From: Actinomycetes bacterium
GTDB taxonomy: Bacteria; Actinomycetota; Acidimicrobiia; Acidimicrobiales; SZUA-35
Length of the DNA stretch: 64,000 nucleotides
NCBI GenBank assembly: GCA_024227975.1
Contig: JAAETV010000002.1
Coordinates: 7,552 to 71,551, forward strand
Reading direction: 5' to 3'
Of this stretch, positions 52,443 to 61,562 are shown one piece after another (position 1 is the first letter of the stretch; each line of letters begins with the position of its first letter). Under the pieces are notes generated by a model. That model saw only the letters and a program-made list of their open reading frames with translations, was not told the origin of the DNA and searched no databases. The position numbers and the translations under genes were made by a program.

Positions 52443-52536
52443 AGCTGGCTCCGGACCCCTAGGCCACGACGGCCATCAGGTCACAACTGGATTCTGGTCC
52501 GAGAACGCGCCCTGCGTCTAGTTCCCGGAGCCAGCT
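52443..52536 (-). ncRNA. Foldable leader RNA between miaB and the hydrolase gene
   Basis: Perfect 12-base arms (52443-52454 and 52525-52536) enclose 70 nt containing GGCC-GTCGT-GGCC and GAAC...GTTC sub-hairpins on the minus strand. The structure ends about 12 nt before the hydrolase ribosome site. It may be a cis-regulatory element or the miaB terminator. No known riboswitch is recognised. Confidence 0.45.
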
Positions 52537-52542
52537 CAGGGC

Positions 52543-53961
52543 TCAGCTCGACGTCACCGGCAACCGGGTGCGATGGTTGGCCCGGCCCGTGACCTCGACC
52601 AGATCCCCTGTCAGATATTGGTGGGCGGCCCCTGAGATGGCAACGGTGGCATAGGTCCCTGGCTTCAGCGGGGTCGACGGGAAATGGACGAGCTTGTTCT
52701 GAGCCGTTCGGCCCGTGAGGACCTGAGGATCCTTCTTCGACGGGCCCTCGATGATGACCTCTTCCACTGTCGCAACACGGGCCTGGTAGCGGGCCAGGGC
52801 CGAGCGCTCGATCACTGTTCGGAGCCGGGCGTAGCGGTCCTGGACCTCGTCCGGGTCGCAGAACTGGTCGACGAGGGCTGCCGCTTCGGTGCCGGGACGG
52901 GGAGAGAACACGAAGGTGTAGGCCCCGTCGAAGTGGGCTTCGGCCACCACTTCCAGGGTCTTGACGAAGTCGTCTTCGGTCTCACCAGGAAAGCCGACGA
53001 TGATGTCGGTGGTCACGGCCAGATCGTCGACGGTGGCCCGCCCCTCGGCCAGGCGGGCCAGATAGCGGTCGGCCCGATAGCCACGGTGCATGGCGGCCAG
53101 GATCCGGTCGGAGCCGGATTGGAGGGGGAAGTGGAGATGGGGGACGACGGCCGGTGTCTCAGCCATGGCCTCGAACACGTCGGTCGTCATGTCCTTGGGG
53201 TGGGGGCTGGTGAAGCGGACCCGGCGGATCCCGTCGATCGACCCGATCTGGCGTAGGAGATCGGCAAACAACGGCCTCACCCGGACGTCGGCCCCACCCT
53301 GGCGAGCGGTCAGCATCAGATCACGGCCATAGGAGTTCACGTTCTGACCGAGCAAGGTGATCTCGGTGACACCTTCGGCCGCCAAGCGCTGCCCTTCGTC
53401 GACAAGATCATCAGGGTTGCGGCTGATCTCGGCTCCTCTGACCTCAGGCACGATGCAGAAGGCACACCTGTTGTCGCACCCGATCTGGATCGTGAGCCAA
53501 GCCCGGTAGTCGACCTCACGCCTGGCCGGCAGGGCCGACGGGAAGGCTTCGGCGTCGTCGATTGCGGCCTCGTTCCAGATCTCGGTCACCGGCCCACCGG
53601 TACGGGCCTGGGTCATCAGCTCAGCCGCCCGGTGAACATTGTGGGTGCCAAACACCACGTCGACGTGACCCGCTCGCTGGCGGATGATGTCACGGTCCTT
53701 TTGGGCCAGGCACCCTCCGACCACGATCTGGAGATCGGGCTTCGTCTCCTTGAGCGCCTTGAGATTGCCCAACGTCCCATAGAACTTGTTGTCAGCGTTC
53801 TCCCTGATACAGCAGGTATTGAGTACAACGACATCGGCTTCATCGAGCTCATTGGTCTGGTCATAGCCATCGGCTTCGAGCAAGCCAGCGATCCGCTCGG
53901 AGTCGTGCTCGTTCATCTGGCAGCCGAAGGTCCGCAGCAGGTAGCGCCCTTGGGTACTCAC
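52543..53961 (-). CDS. miaB: tRNA-2-methylthio-N6-dimethylallyladenosine synthase
   Basis: 472 residues. Radical-SAM methylthiotransferase acting on i6A37 made by MiaA. N-terminal UPF0004 domain with three cluster-binding cysteines (RTFGCQMNEHDSE, NTCCIRENA, VVGGCLAQKD), radical-SAM CDNRCAFCIVP (about 160), and a C-terminal TRAM domain (about 400-470, GRTAQNKLVHF). In mycobacteria MiaB is commonly followed by miaA within an operon, as here after two intervening genes. Confidence 0.96.
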   Translation of the reverse strand: MSTQGRYLLRTFGCQMNEHDSERIAGLLEADGYDQTNELDEADVVVLNTCCIRENADNKFYGTLGNLKALKETKPDLQIVVGGCLAQKDRDIIRQRAGHVDVVFGTHNVHRAAELMTQARTGGPVTEIWNEAAIDDAEAFPSALPARREVDYRAWLTIQIGCDNRCAFCIVPEVRGAEISRNPDDLVDEGQRLAAEGVTEITLLGQNVNSYGRDLMLTARQGGADVRVRPLFADLLRQIGSIDGIRRVRFTSPHPKDMTTDVFEAMAETPAVVPHLHFPLQSGSDRILAAMHRGYRADRYLARLAEGRATVDDLAVTTDIIVGFPGETEDDFVKTLEVVAEAHFDGAYTFVFSPRPGTEAAALVDQFCDPDEVQDRYARLRTVIERSALARYQARVATVEEVIIEGPSKKDPQVLTGRTAQNKLVHFPSTPLKPGTYATVAISGAAHQYLTGDLVEVTGRANHRTRLPVTSS

Positions 53962-54024
53962 GTCCCAACCCTACGGGGCCCTCGAGGTCGTTCGCTCACC
54001 CCGACCACCGCTGCTCCATCTTCC

Positions 54025-54744
54025 CTAGGCCTGACGGGCGGCTTCGGTATCGGCCACGATCACCGATCGGCGAGGTCTGAGGAGACCGGCCGGCATGGTC
54101 AGGTCACCAGCCAAAAGGCCACCAAGAGGTTTGGCCTTCTCCGGACCCCGGATCAGCCAGAGGGCCAGGCGGGCCCGGTCGAGCACGGGCCGGGTCAGGG
54201 TCAGACGCCGGTAGCCGTACTGGTGCCCGGTCAGCGCTACGAAGTGACGAAGCTCGACCAGGGCGGGGTCATCAGCGAACAGTGAAGCGGTGTGCCCGTC
54301 GTGGCCAAGGCCCAGCTGTACGATGTCGAGCACCGGAGGGTCATCGGCCAGGGCGATCAACCGGGCCGAGAAGTCGGCTATGACGGCCTCCACCGCCGAG
54401 GGATCATCGGGGGCATGCAGATCGTCGACGGGGAGGGGCAGCCAGCTCACAGGGAGGCTGGAGAATGACTGGCGCTGACGGACCAGATTCCGACCTTCCC
54501 CCCCGGCGGGGGCCAGGCGCTCGTCGACCTGGATGATCACCACCCGATCCCAGTCGAGAGCGATGGTGGCAAGATGATCAAAGACCAGACCGGGTGTCGA
54601 CCCCCCGCTGATGGCCATCAGGCAACGATCCCGACGCTCGATGGCCTCGTCGATGGCTTCTGCCAGCCGCTCGGCGGCTCGCTTGGCCCACTGATGGATC
54701 GACAGGATCTCCAACCGATGCAGGTCCTCGCACCCTGTCATCAC
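54025..54744 (-). CDS. pgl: 6-phosphogluconolactonase
   Basis: 239 residues. Hydrolyses 6-phosphogluconolactone in the pentose phosphate pathway. Characteristic ISGGSTPGLVFDHL, QVDERLAP and LGLGHDGHTASLFADD are present. The ATG overlaps the stop of the glucokinase gene by 4 nt, linking glucose phosphorylation to the oxidative pentose phosphate route. Confidence 0.93.
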   Translation of the reverse strand: MMTGCEDLHRLEILSIHQWAKRAAERLAEAIDEAIERRDRCLMAISGGSTPGLVFDHLATIALDWDRVVIIQVDERLAPAGGEGRNLVRQRQSFSSLPVSWLPLPVDDLHAPDDPSAVEAVIADFSARLIALADDPPVLDIVQLGLGHDGHTASLFADDPALVELRHFVALTGHQYGYRRLTLTRPVLDRARLALWLIRGPEKAKPLGGLLAGDLTMPAGLLRPRRSVIVADTEAARQA

Positions 54745-55661
54745 TGGACCTCGAGCGTCGGTACGGCGGGACTGACTGGTCGCCCCACGGCCTCGAACCA
54801 GGCGGCGGCCCCGGCCAAGCCGGCATCATCGCCGAGGGCGGCCGGAGCGATCTCGATCGGCTGGTCGAGGGCAGGACCATGTTCGACCAACAGACGAGAG
54901 AAGATGGGTTCGATCAGGTCGTGGTTGAGGCCAACCCCGCCCCCAACGACCACGATCTGGGGCGCGAGCAGCCAGGCCATGTTCACCACCCCGATGCCGA
55001 CCGCTTCGATGGCATTGTTCCAGATGGTGACAGCTTGCGGGTGCCCGGATCTGACCAGGTCAGCGAACTCGCCATCACGTTGGCGCAGTCCGGCCTTGGT
55101 TGCCGCGCTGGCGATGGCGGGACCGGCCCCCAACTCCTCGACCGTCGATGGGGAACCGGCCCGGGCTGCCAAACGGTCGATGATGGTGTGGCCGATCTCG
55201 CCTCCTGAGTGCTGGCCTCGGACCAGCGAACCATCAACGACAATGCCGGCGCCGACCCCGGTGGAGATGGTCACGTAGACGACATCTCGATGGACTCTCC
55301 CGGCGCCGAACGCCGACTCGCCAACGGCAGCCAGATCGGCATCATTGGCCAGGCTGACGGGGACCCCCATCCGTTCCGCCAACCAGTCGCCAGTCAACGA
55401 CGGGATCCACCGAGGGGGCAGGTTGGGGGCTTTCAACAACGCCTCGGCGTCATGATCCACTACCCCTGGGACACCGACGACGGCTCGATCCAGCCCACCG
55501 TCGCCAACCACTTCGGCCGCGAGGCGAACGAGCAGCTCCGGCGTTGGCTCGGTGGCCGGGGTCGGTCTCTGGGCCCGGCGCAGAATGATCCCGTCGTCGG
55601 CAACGATGGCGGCACGGACATTGGTGCCGCCAAGGTCGATAGCAACGGTAGTTCCGGTCAA
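54741..55661 (-). CDS. ROK family glucokinase
   Basis: 306 residues from a TTG with GGAAGGGA upstream. ROK features: AIDLGGTNVRAAIV (ATP phosphate loop), VGVPGVVDHD, LANDADLAAVGE (catalytic Asp), GVGAGIVVDGSLVRGQHSGGEIGH. The GxGCGRxGCxE zinc motif of many ROK kinases is altered here to ARAGSPSTVEE, lacking the cysteines, so metal dependence may differ. Coupled to pgl by overlap. Glucose is the likely but unproven substrate. Confidence 0.88.
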   Translation of the reverse strand: MTGTTVAIDLGGTNVRAAIVADDGIILRRAQRPTPATEPTPELLVRLAAEVVGDGGLDRAVVGVPGVVDHDAEALLKAPNLPPRWIPSLTGDWLAERMGVPVSLANDADLAAVGESAFGAGRVHRDVVYVTISTGVGAGIVVDGSLVRGQHSGGEIGHTIIDRLAARAGSPSTVEELGAGPAIASAATKAGLRQRDGEFADLVRSGHPQAVTIWNNAIEAVGIGVVNMAWLLAPQIVVVGGGVGLNHDLIEPIFSRLLVEHGPALDQPIEIAPAALGDDAGLAGAAAWFEAVGRPVSPAVPTLEVQ

Positions 55662-55718
55662 GGGGGTCCCTTCCTCCGACAGTGCTCGCCCTTGACCATG
55701 ATGTGATCAAATGGGTCA

Positions 55719-56672
55719 ATGAGTGGGCGCCACCTCATCGTACTTGGCACCTCGAGCCAGGCCCCGACCCGACACCGTCAGCACAACAGCTTCGCCCTTC
55801 GGTGGGATGACCTGCTCATCCTGTTCGATCCTGGCGAGGGCACCCAGCGCCAATGCATCCTGGCTGGGGTGGCCATCGCCCGCCTCAACGCCGTCTGCAT
55901 CACCCACTTCCACGGCGACCACAGCCTGGGGTTGCCCGGGGTGATCCAACGACGGGCCCTCGACAATCGCACCAGTGGCCGTCCCCCGACCCCCTTGCCC
56001 ATCTTCTACCCCCGCGAGGGGCAGATCTACTTCGACCGGCTGCGCCACGCCACTGTCTTCTACGACACGAGCCAGCTGGAGCCCCATCCGATCGAGGGTG
56101 AAGGGAAGGTGGCAGCGCTGAACCCAACAGCCAGCCTTTCATCCCGAGCGTTGGACCATCGGATCTCGACCTTTGGTTTTCGTATCGACGAGGACGATTC
56201 AGTCCGGCTCAACCGGGCTGCCCTCGACCACTTCGGTATCAAGGGCCGGGAGGTTGGCCGGCTTCTGGCTGACGGCAAGATCGAGACCGAGACGGGGACC
56301 GTCGGCCTCGACCAGGTGTCGGAGGTCAGGCTCGGTCAGTCGTTCGCCTTTGTCATGGACACCAGACTGTGCGACGCGGCAATCGAGCTGGCCGATGGGG
56401 TCGACCTGATGGTGTGTGAGTCGACCTTCCTCGACCAGGATCGTGAGCTGGCTCATCGGTTCCGTCACCTCACAGCCCTCCAAGCCGGCATTCTCGCCCG
56501 CGATGCGGGAGCCCGCCGCCTCGTCCTGGCTCACTTCTCGGCCCGCTACCCGTCCAATCAGGCCTTTGCCGACGAGGCCAGCTCTGTCCACGGTGATGTG
56601 GTCGCGGGTGAGGAGCTAATGGTCATTCCTGTGCCCCCGCGTCATCGGAACCAGCCGGGAACCAGGCTTTGA
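55719..56672 (+). CDS. rnz: Ribonuclease Z
   Basis: 317 residues. Metallo-beta-lactamase endonuclease that removes tRNA 3' trailers. The N-terminus VLGTSSQAPTRHRQHNS and HFHGDHSLGLPG metal motif, VFVM-type FVMDTR and ESTFLDQDRELA, then LAHFSARY are RNase Z signatures. As tRNAs here can encode CCA, its role in trailer removal may be limited to some precursors. Divergent from the glucokinase gene. Confidence 0.93.
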   Translation: MSGRHLIVLGTSSQAPTRHRQHNSFALRWDDLLILFDPGEGTQRQCILAGVAIARLNAVCITHFHGDHSLGLPGVIQRRALDNRTSGRPPTPLPIFYPREGQIYFDRLRHATVFYDTSQLEPHPIEGEGKVAALNPTASLSSRALDHRISTFGFRIDEDDSVRLNRAALDHFGIKGREVGRLLADGKIETETGTVGLDQVSEVRLGQSFAFVMDTRLCDAAIELADGVDLMVCESTFLDQDRELAHRFRHLTALQAGILARDAGARRLVLAHFSARYPSNQAFADEASSVHGDVVAGEELMVIPVPPRHRNQPGTRL

Positions 56673-56683
56673 GGGACGGGGTG

Positions 56684-57949
56684 CTAGCTCATGGTCAGCT
56701 TTGACTGGAGCTGGTAGCGGTAGAGGCTGTAGACGAGCACCAAACCGGAAGCCATTATCCCGATCATGGACAGCACGTGGAAGCCGGCCATGGTGAAGAC
56801 GAAACCCGAGGCCAAGGCGCCGACTCCACTGGAGAAGCTGGTGACGAAGTCGGCGGCCCCCTGGGCCGGGACCTGGTCATCGCCCTCGATGGCTTCGGTC
56901 AACAAGGCACTCGACGAGACCATACCGAAGCTCCAACCAAGGCCGAGCAGGAACAAGCCGGGGAACATCAGCAAGGCGGGGGCCTGGCCGGCCAGGGCTG
57001 TCAGCACCGTAGCTGCCACCAGTTGGGCCGCCCCTACGACCAGGGTCGGTACCCGTCCAAACCGGTCGGAGGCCCAGCCAGCCAGCGGGGCGAAAGCGAA
57101 CATGCCAGCGGTATGGGCCGAGATGACCCAGCCGATGATGCCAATCTCGTGGCCATGGGCATCCATGTGGAGCGGAGTCATGGCCATCACCATCACCATG
57201 ACGGCCTGGGATACGACGAGGCCGATCGTCGCCAGCTTGGCCGTCGGGCTAGCCATGATGGCCGACGCCCCCTGAATGAATCCGCCCTTGGAAGTCGAAT
57301 CGGTCTTGCGGAGGCCGCCGGAGACAACCAGCGGATCCGGACGGAGCCCGACCCACAGGACCAGGGCCCCCAGAGCGAAGAAGCCGGTGGAGAACAGGAA
57401 CGGCCCGACCAGCTCGTCGAGATCGAACGACACGGCGATGTCACCGGCTATCTCAACCAGGGCCGGACCACCGACGGCACCAACCGTCGAAGCAAAAACG
57501 ACCCAGCTGATGGCTTTGGCTCGCTTGTCGGGGAGGGCAAGGTCGGCTGCGGCGTAGCGAGCGAGCGTCGTTGCCCCCTGACCGACCCCGATGAGAGCGA
57601 TACCAATGAGGTAGGGGGCGAGGAAGAGCTTCTGGCCTCCGAATACGGCGACCAACCCGCCGACGGTTGCCACCAAGAACCCAATGGTGAGTCCGGGACG
57701 GCGCCCATTTCGGTTCATGTAGCCGGACAGGATCGAGGCGCTGAAAGCGGTACCGATGGTGACGGCCGCCGTCGAGCTACCGGCCCATGTCTCATCGTCG
57801 AGGATCTGCTTGATGAGCAGGGCGGAAACCGCGAACGAGATCGACATCCCGGCCCGGCCGAGGGTGGAGCTGGCGAAAAGTACCGCCAAGGTCCTGTGTT
57901 GGATGGCTTCCCGGTCGTAGTCCTCGTCGATGACAGACTCGGCAGTCAT
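56684..57949 (-). CDS. MFS transporter
   Basis: 421 residues with about 12 hydrophobic segments and a charged central loop (about 200-225). MFS hints are GYMNRNGRRPGLTIGF between helices 2 and 3 and GWASDRFGRVPTLV, the repeated loop motif in the second half. The N-terminus is acidic and cytoplasmic. The substrate is unknown; a drug-efflux-type exporter is as likely as uptake. It lies 3 nt after the molybdopterin gene and may share its transcript. Confidence 0.85.
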   Translation of the reverse strand: MTAESVIDEDYDREAIQHRTLAVLFASSTLGRAGMSISFAVSALLIKQILDDETWAGSSTAAVTIGTAFSASILSGYMNRNGRRPGLTIGFLVATVGGLVAVFGGQKLFLAPYLIGIALIGVGQGATTLARYAAADLALPDKRAKAISWVVFASTVGAVGGPALVEIAGDIAVSFDLDELVGPFLFSTGFFALGALVLWVGLRPDPLVVSGGLRKTDSTSKGGFIQGASAIMASPTAKLATIGLVVSQAVMVMVMAMTPLHMDAHGHEIGIIGWVISAHTAGMFAFAPLAGWASDRFGRVPTLVVGAAQLVAATVLTALAGQAPALLMFPGLFLLGLGWSFGMVSSSALLTEAIEGDDQVPAQGAADFVTSFSSGVGALASGFVFTMAGFHVLSMIGIMASGLVLVYSLYRYQLQSKLTMS

Positions 57950-57952
57950 CGA

Positions 57953-60310
57953 CTAGTTCTCATTGGTCATCGCGGCCCACACCCGCTCGGGGGTGATGGG
58001 GAGGTCGATGTGGCGGACACCCTCATGAGCCAGAGCGTCGATGACCGCATTCTGGATGGCGGGGACGGCCCCGATCGTCCCCGACTCGGCGATGCCTTTG
58101 GCTCCCAGTGGGTTGTTCGGTGACGGAGTCTGGGTCAAGAAGCACTCGAATGACGGCATTTCGGCGGCTGAAGGGAACCCATAGTCGAGGAAGGTCGAGG
58201 TTCTGGGGTTGCCGTTGTCGTCGTAGGCGAACTCTTCATACATGGCTTGGCCCACCCCTTGGGCCAGGGCACCATGGACTTGACCGAAGACGATCATCGG
58301 GTTGATCACCGCGCCAGCGTCGTCCACCGTCACCAGTCGACGCAAGGTGACCTCACCCGTGTCGCGGTCGACGTCGACCACTGCGGCGTAGGCACCGTAT
58401 GGAACCGACGGTCCGTCACCGAGGAAGTCGGACTCGCATTTGAGCACATAGTCTTCGGTCTCGGCCCGAGCCTTTTCGGCCGTCAGTTCGACGGCGATCT
58501 CGATCCAGCCGATGCTGGTTGCTCCTGGGGAGCCGGCAACATGGAACCGGGCACCGGCCACATCGAGCACGACATCGCCTACGGCTGCTTCCAGCAGATC
58601 GGCGGCCTTCACCTTGGCCTGCTCCACGAACTCGTCGGTTGCCTCGACGATGGCCGAGCCGGCGCGCTGGGCCGACCGGGACCCACCGGTGATCCCACCT
58701 CGGGGCACGATGTCGGTGTCACCGTGGACCACTTCGATCTGATCTATGGGGACACCGGTTCGCTCCGAGACGAGCATGGCCCAGGTGGTGTGGTGTCCCT
58801 GGCCATAGGGCGATGAGCCGGTCAGCACCCGGAGCGAACCATCGGGCCGTAGTTCGAGCGCACCGTATTCCGGGCTGGGGATGCCGGCGGTGCGGTCGAT
58901 GAAGACCGAGAGCCCGATGCCCATGAGGGGCTGGCTGTCGTCGTGGCGGCGGGCGACCTGTTCCGCTTTGACCTCGTCGTAGCCGACCTCGGCTACGACC
59001 GCTTCCAGGGCCTGGTGGTAGTCGCCCGAGTCGTAGGTCAGGCCAGTGGGGTTCGTCCAGGGTATCTCGTTGCCGCGGCGCAGGTTCAGGCGCCGGACGG
59101 TCAGTGGGTCCATATTGACCTCGGCCGCGAACAGGTCGATGGCCCGATCGAGCAGGGCCCCGGCTTCGGGCCGTCCCGCTCCGCGGTAGGCGGCCAGGGG
59201 GGTGGTGTTGGTCATGACGGCCGACAGTTCCCAGTAGACCTCATCAATCTTGTAGGGGCCGGGCAGGATCATGCCGGTGTTGCGGGCCAGAGCCCCGGCG
59301 GTGACAGGGTAGGCGCCGAGGTCCGCGACCAGCTTCACCGAGATGGCCCTCACGGTGCCGTCCCGATCGCCTCCGATCCTGACCCGTTGAATCTGGGCCC
59401 GGGAGTGACCGAGACCAGACATGTCGTCGCTGCGAGTCGGGACCCACCGAACGGTGCGGCCGGTGCGGCGAGCGAGCTCGGGGAGGAGAAGGTCCTCGGG
59501 ATAGAGCCGTGCCTTGGCTCCGAAGCTGCCCCCGACATCTTGGGTGATGACGCGCACCGCTGACTCCTCGAGTCCGTAGTAGGCCGCGATCCCCTTCTGG
59601 ATCGGGTGGACTCCCTGGCAGGCTGCGTAGTGGATGAGGCGACCATCGTTGGCCCACATCGATGCCGCGACCCGGGTCTCGAGTGGGCAAGGGGCCAGCC
59701 GCTGGTTGATGAATTCGCCGTCGACGACGACCTCATAGGCGGTGAAATCGACGGGCTGGCTCTCACCAGGCCCGCTGGCTTGCAGTAGTTCGTTCGATCC
59801 GAGGTCGGGGAAGAGTAGCGACTCGGAGCTGGCGGCTGAAGCGGGATTGACGACAGCCGGGAGCGGCCGATACGAAACCTCGACCAATTCGGCGGCATCA
59901 GAGGCAGCTGCTGCTGACGTAGCGACAATGGCCACCACCGGCTCGCCGACGAAGCGAACCCGCTCCGTGGCCAGGATGGGACGATCGATGCCTTCGGGAA
60001 GACCGAGCAGGGGTCCGAGATCAAGATCGGCTCCGGTCACGACATCGACGACGCCCGGCTGGGCTGCCGCTTCGCTGGTGTCGATACTGGTGATGATTGC
60101 GTGGGCGTGGATCGAGGTCACGAACTTGACCACTGCGGCATCACCAAGATCGAGGTTGGCGATGAAGGTCGAGCGACCGGTCAGTAGACGATCATCCTCG
60201 ACCCGACGGACCGACTGACCCATCCATGGTCCTCGATCGGGAGCAGTATTGGCGGCAACCGACTTCACTTCCGAATCGGACAACGGCTGGTGATCGGCCA
60301 GATTGGTCAT
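57953..60310 (-). CDS. Xanthine dehydrogenase-family molybdopterin-binding subunit (form II CoxL-like)
   Basis: 785 residues. Mo-hydroxylase large-subunit features: GQSVRRVEDDRLLTGRSTF at the start, QDVGGSFGAKARLYPED, the active-site loop AAYRGAGRPEAG (AYRGAGR as in form II rather than AYRCSFR of true CO dehydrogenase), GQGHHT and the terminal GAKGIAESGTIG with the catalytic Glu. These enzymes need [2Fe-2S] and FAD subunits, but none is encoded next to it, so partners must lie elsewhere. The substrate is unknown, probably an aldehyde or aromatic heterocycle. Confidence 0.88.
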   Translation of the reverse strand: MTNLADHQPLSDSEVKSVAANTAPDRGPWMGQSVRRVEDDRLLTGRSTFIANLDLGDAAVVKFVTSIHAHAIITSIDTSEAAAQPGVVDVVTGADLDLGPLLGLPEGIDRPILATERVRFVGEPVVAIVATSAAAASDAAELVEVSYRPLPAVVNPASAASSESLLFPDLGSNELLQASGPGESQPVDFTAYEVVVDGEFINQRLAPCPLETRVAASMWANDGRLIHYAACQGVHPIQKGIAAYYGLEESAVRVITQDVGGSFGAKARLYPEDLLLPELARRTGRTVRWVPTRSDDMSGLGHSRAQIQRVRIGGDRDGTVRAISVKLVADLGAYPVTAGALARNTGMILPGPYKIDEVYWELSAVMTNTTPLAAYRGAGRPEAGALLDRAIDLFAAEVNMDPLTVRRLNLRRGNEIPWTNPTGLTYDSGDYHQALEAVVAEVGYDEVKAEQVARRHDDSQPLMGIGLSVFIDRTAGIPSPEYGALELRPDGSLRVLTGSSPYGQGHHTTWAMLVSERTGVPIDQIEVVHGDTDIVPRGGITGGSRSAQRAGSAIVEATDEFVEQAKVKAADLLEAAVGDVVLDVAGARFHVAGSPGATSIGWIEIAVELTAEKARAETEDYVLKCESDFLGDGPSVPYGAYAAVVDVDRDTGEVTLRRLVTVDDAGAVINPMIVFGQVHGALAQGVGQAMYEEFAYDDNGNPRTSTFLDYGFPSAAEMPSFECFLTQTPSPNNPLGAKGIAESGTIGAVPAIQNAVIDALAHEGVRHIDLPITPERVWAAMTNEN

Positions 60311-60356
60311 TGGGCGACCCTATAGGTGACAACGAGGCTACGAGAAGACAGACAGC

Positions 60357-61454
60357 TCACTCGTTGATGGTGGCGTGGGGCTTGTTCTCCCGGACCCCGC
60401 TGTTGGTGACCCGGATGAATGATGCCTTGGCCCAAAAATCATCGATTGTCCTGGCATCGCAGTAACTCATGCCAGAGCGGACGCCGGCCAGGAGATGGGC
60501 TACGACCTTTGAAACCTCTCCCCGGTACGGGACCGTCCCTTCTACTCCTTCAGGGGCTCGCTGTTCGAAGTACTCGTCGTTGACGTCTTCACCCGAGCGG
60601 GCCGCCCTGGCTTCGATCGCCTCGAACGACGCCATCCCCCGGACCCGTTTCACCAGCCCCCGGTTCGACTGCTCAACATCGCCCGGGCTCTCCTTGGTGC
60701 CGGCGAAGAGGCTTCCGAGCATGACTGTGCTAGCGCCGGCCCCCAGAGCCTTGGCAATGTCACCAGAGCCTCTGATCCCTCCGTCGGCGATGACGGGGAC
60801 ATGGTTGCCTTCGGCGTCGAGTAAATCGGAGCAGTTGTTGATGGCGCTGAGCTGGGGTACGCCGACTCCGGCCACCAACCGGGTCGTGCAGACCCCACCA
60901 GGACCGACCCCGACCTTCACCGCGTCAGCCCCAGCCGCAACCAGGTCGTCGGCCCCAGCCCTGGTTGCCACGTTTCCGGCGACTACTTGGGCTCGAGCGA
61001 AATTGGCCTTGATATCTCGCAGCGTTTCGAGGGCGTGGTCGGCGTGACCATGGGCGATGTCAAGGACCAGGACATCGGCCCCGGCATCGAGTAGGGCCCC
61101 GGTCCGGTCGAGCGTGTCGTGGTCGGTTCCGATGGCGGCTCCGACCACGACCTTCCCGGCATCCTCGACGTCTTGGGAAGCAATCTCTCTGGCCTCTTTT
61201 ACCATGGCCGCCTGGACGCTGACGCTGAGAAATCGGTGGATGATCCCAACTCCCCCCAAACGGGCCATCGCCGCAGCCATCTCGGTCTCGCAAACGGTGT
61301 CCATGTTCGCTGCCACGATCGGGATGTCAATGCTCGTCTGGCGCGTCAGCTGGGTTTCCAGAGAGATGTCGCGACGAGATCGGATCCCGGATCGTTGGGG
61401 CACGAGCAAGACGTCGTCAAACGTCAGGCCCAGGGGGATGTCTTGCAGGCTCAA
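60357..61454 (-). CDS. IMP dehydrogenase-like protein lacking CBS domains
   Basis: 365 residues from a TTG at 61454 with AAGGA seven bases upstream; an ATG 60 nt further upstream gives a cysteine-rich non-homologous extension. The IMPDH/GMPR barrel is clear: [23 protein letters not shown], catalytic [26 protein letters not shown]. The flap reads [18 protein letters not shown] and ends RENKPH, which favours IMPDH over GMP reductase. The tandem CBS insert of about 120 residues is absent, so allosteric control by ATP/GTP is not expected. Downstream of recA by 108 nt. Confidence 0.85.
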   Translation of the reverse strand: MSLQDIPLGLTFDDVLLVPQRSGIRSRRDISLETQLTRQTSIDIPIVAANMDTVCETEMAAAMARLGGVGIIHRFLSVSVQAAMVKEAREIASQDVEDAGKVVVGAAIGTDHDTLDRTGALLDAGADVLVLDIAHGHADHALETLRDIKANFARAQVVAGNVATRAGADDLVAAGADAVKVGVGPGGVCTTRLVAGVGVPQLSAINNCSDLLDAEGNHVPVIADGGIRGSGDIAKALGAGASTVMLGSLFAGTKESPGDVEQSNRGLVKRVRGMASFEAIEARAARSGEDVNDEYFEQRAPEGVEGTVPYRGEVSKVVAHLLAGVRSGMSYCDARTIDDFWAKASFIRVTNSGVRENKPHATINE

Positions 61455-61485
61455 CGGAGTCCTTCCACAGCAGGTAGGAGTGCAG

Positions 61486-61540
61486 CAGGGCTGGCTTCGC
61501 CAGCAGCTATCCAACCTATCCGCTGACCATGCCAGCCCTG
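61486..61540 (-). promoter_or_regulatory. Alternative hairpins in the recA-IMPDH spacer
   Basis: Minus-strand RNA can form a long hairpin from CAGGGCTGGC (61531-61540) and GCCAGCCCTG (61486-61495), or a short GCTGGC-GAA-GCCAGC hairpin (61490-61504) that uses the same downstream arm. The two are mutually exclusive, as in attenuators. No U-run follows either. Confidence 0.4.
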
Positions 61541-61560
61541 GTCAGGTCAGGTCAGGTCAG
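61541..61560. repeat. GTCAG x4 microsatellite
   Basis: Four exact 5-bp copies directly after the recA stop, able to pair with GGTCAG in the neighbouring hairpin region. Confidence 0.8.
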
Positions 61561-61562
61561 CC

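Noticed and set aside
57953..60310. Aerobic CO dehydrogenase large subunit
   Set aside because: The active loop is AYRGAGR, not AYRCSFR, and the small and medium subunits are absent.
60357..61454. GMP reductase identity
   Set aside because: The flap has [12 protein letters not shown] and an EYF motif as in IMPDH rather than the GMPR-type EGKTVEVPY.
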